From Onychostoma macrolepis (taxonomy: Eukaryota > Chordata > Actinopteri > Cypriniformes > Cyprinidae): a stretch of 64,000 bases of DNA. The position numbers were made by a program, and so were the translations under genes. The stretch spans positions 14,485,967-14,549,966 of the forward strand of contig NC_081158.1 of assembly GCF_012432095.1 (NCBI RefSeq). The letters are read 5' to 3'. How positions within the stretch are numbered: position 1 is the first letter of the stretch; every line of letters starts with the position of its first letter. Below, piece after piece: positions 62,022 through 64,000 of this stretch. Below the pieces are notes generated by a model. The model was not told the DNA's origin and did no database searches. It was given only the letters and a program-made list of their open reading frames with translations.

Positions 62022-62771
62022 CCCTTTAAAACCGGCTGTGTCGGCGCCGACACATCAGACCAAGCTGTATTCATGTTACCATAACTCTTCTACCGTTTGC
62101 ACTATCAAAATAATTCAAATTGCTCCTGATAGCAGACAACATGCGCTTTTCGGCAATATATGGCTTATTACGGTAATTTCTTGCACTCCGTCAACAAATG
62201 ACGGCAGATTTCCGGGAGAGCGGGAAGGGAGAATTTGAACGGAGAGATAGGGAGCGCGGAGTTTGTTATTGCATAAAATAATAAACAAAATGAACAAAAA
62301 CATGGTCAAGGAGGAGTAAACAGCATAAGAGTCGATTAGGATGATTTTTGATGAGACTTTGGGAGCAGGCTGAGTGAGACTTTTTCACATGTGGTGTGTG
62401 CGTGGCTATAATGAGTCCAGCATGTAAATGAATGGGTGCACGCATGTAAATGCATGTGTAAATGTGTGCGTGTATGATCAAAAAAGCCTCCTGAATGAAA
62501 GCTGTGCAACCCAGTGTCCCAAAAATACTTGTATATATGTATTATAGTTGAATTTTGAAGTAAGAAGTGTTGGATTATTTCGATCATGATTTTTCTCTTT
62601 TTTTTCTAAATAAAAAAAAAATAAAATATTCCGTTTTTTTTATTTTTGTCTATTTAAATTATGTTTACAAACTCAAAACACAAGACTAATGGTCAAAAAC
62701 TGTACTTGAAAATAGCACATTCTGTTAGAATTTTACAGTCAAATAAACAAAATGTCTTAGGTCTTAAAGGG
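62022..62771. mobile_element. TTAA-flanked piggyBac-like MITE with empty-site paralogue
   Basis: Ends CCCTTTAAAACC and GGTCTTAAAGGG, with TTAA at both edges (62018-62021 and 62772-62775). Just inside the left end is the palindrome TGTCGGCGCCGACA. A related sequence at about 62985-63075 lacks the insertion. Confidence 0.85.
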
Positions 62772-62775
62772 TTAA

Positions 62776-63075
62776 AGCTCCTATCCAGTCCCCATTAAAT
62801 AGGTTACAAGTGGGACCTTCTGGTAGGAGTAATGCAGTATGTCCCATTTGCAATCTATTATATGGTGACTGTATATGTGCTTTATGGACACTTCCTGTAT
62901 ATGGTATTATTCTATGTGTAGGATGTTTGTTCTTGATTAAACCACCTCTACTGTACTCAACACAGTAAACCGAACCCATTTATGTGATTTTCATGTCATA
63001 ATAATGTTTATTATGCATAAAAAAAATGAATGTCCATAAAGCTCCTATCCAGTCCACATTAAATAGGTTGCAGGT
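62776..63075. repeat. Direct repeat of 61900-62020 plus flank
   Basis: AGCTCCTATCCAGTCC occurs at 62776 and 63039, and the sequence before the second copy (GTGATTTTCATGTCATAATA) parallels that before 62018. Part of a short tandem array that also echoes 60530-60610 (TGGACACTT ... TTAAACCAC). Confidence 0.6.
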
Positions 63076-64000
63076 GCACTCACTTCCTGTTTTCACTCCC
63101 AAGTCATTTTGCATGCAAATTATACATTAATATGACTCGAAAGTTACATGAATGGGTTTGTTAAGGTGTGCTGAGTGCTTATTGGGTAGTTTTATGCATA
63201 TGGCACGCGGTCCCTTTTTTGACCTTTTGACCCCTAAACGAGGTGGTAGGGTCACCGAACTTTTCCGCCCGCTTGAGGGGACCATGACGATGCGCAAATG
63301 GCACACTCGGGTCAGTCGGACCTTTCTAAGCCGTGTCCTCCAAGTTACTATGGTAATCCCATTGCGAACATCTTTCGTGGTCCTTGTATACTTACAGTGT
63401 TAAGATGGCCATAAGCATGTAAAGTTCAGATTTCTTGTTTCAAACTCTTGCAAAAGCTGATATGGTTTCAATTTGTCCATTTAAAATGATCAGTTTACTT
63501 GAAAGTGCTCCATATGTCCCTGCATACCTGACTGGAATATTTTAGTTTATTCTGTTATTCACTTTTCTACTTTTCCACCACTTGCTTCCTCCAATGTTCT
63601 TTCTGGTAAGAGTAAGGGATGATGGAAATATAGCAGTAGAAAGGATGCTTACATAACTATACATTCCCACAACTTTCCTTCCTATCATGCACCATGTTAG
63701 CAGTCACAATCATTGAAAATTTTGTTTTTTTCTTGCTTGAACACAATTTCTGTTTATATCTGTTTCTTGAATCAGATGATAGTTGTGATACTGAATCACA
63801 ATTCGAAGAAGAAGATAACCTTGGAAATCGTCGGCTTCCTAACAGTAATGAAGATTAGTATTTTTTTGTTCTTACATGTAACAGGGAAACTACTTGTCAA
63901 AAAATATGCATTATCTTTGCTTTAAAAGTTTATTACATTACATTAGATAAGCACTAAAATATTTTGTCAACAGAGCTAGAACTTCCTGTTGCTCCAAGGA
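63076..64000. other. No features recognised
   Basis: Neither strand shows an exon with splice sites or family features. The frame at 63152-63403 is open but has no recognisable motif. Confidence 0.4.

Noticed and set aside
63152..63403. 83-codon open frame
   Set aside because: No motif, no splice sites, and no supporting context; could be chance.

Overview
The window reads as vertebrate nuclear DNA from a teleost, most likely a cyprinid-type fish. It is AT-rich, its genes are split by GT-AG introns, and it is packed with fish-style repeats: hAT and TTAA-flanked MITEs, Tc1 elements with inverted repeats, an L2-type LINE, a DIRS-type tyrosine recombinase, a 5S-derived SINE, a tRNA-headed SINE and a solo LTR. 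The species is inference; the repeat types are read from the sequence. Exon joins below were worked out by hand from splice sites and reading phase.

The main content is one large gene on the minus strand, running from a TATA promoter near 49411 down to a stop codon at 12813. It encodes a signal peptide (49089-49140), a 21-nt exon (48795-48815), then a tandem array of 14 four-exon cassettes (24036-40353). Each cassette encodes one complete NIDO (nidogen-type) domain of 207 codons. An EGF-like exon (16216-16311) and a five-exon ZP domain (12813-14910) ending in a polybasic cleavage site follow. The layout matches a secreted alpha-tectorin/uromodulin-like matrix or coat glycoprotein, but with a very large number of NIDO domains. 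Three cassettes (2, 13, 14) are intact. The others carry 1-2 nt deletions that are commonest in the middle of the array, which looks more like consensus error in near-identical repeats than like real mutation.

1-6700: a broken piggyBac-type transposase (minus) and a series of nested non-autonomous elements. 6849-8011: last coding exon of a 12-finger C2H2 zinc-finger protein (plus). 8012-12640: MITEs, including a 1.2 kb inverted-repeat element that carries a retroposed LINE tail. 12813-49140: the NIDO-ZP gene. Its intron at 16312-24035 is almost wholly one hAT insertion with a perfect 8-bp target duplication, containing a CAGTGG element, a Tc1 element, and a second Tc1 that is itself split by an L2 LINE. 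40354-48794: a TE-rich intron with two strong DNA palindromes. 49142-54850: upstream repeats (5S-derived SINE, solo LTR, V-SINE-like copy). 54850-57970: a DIRS-type fragment with an intact tyrosine-recombinase ORF. 58240-63080: a second minus-strand gene I cannot name, with zinc-finger exons and phase-compatible downstream exons that resemble a tyrosine-recombinase fold. It lies among dispersed copies of a short CCATTAAATAGG motif, hairpin repeats and a TTAA-flanked MITE. 63080-64000: nothing recognised.
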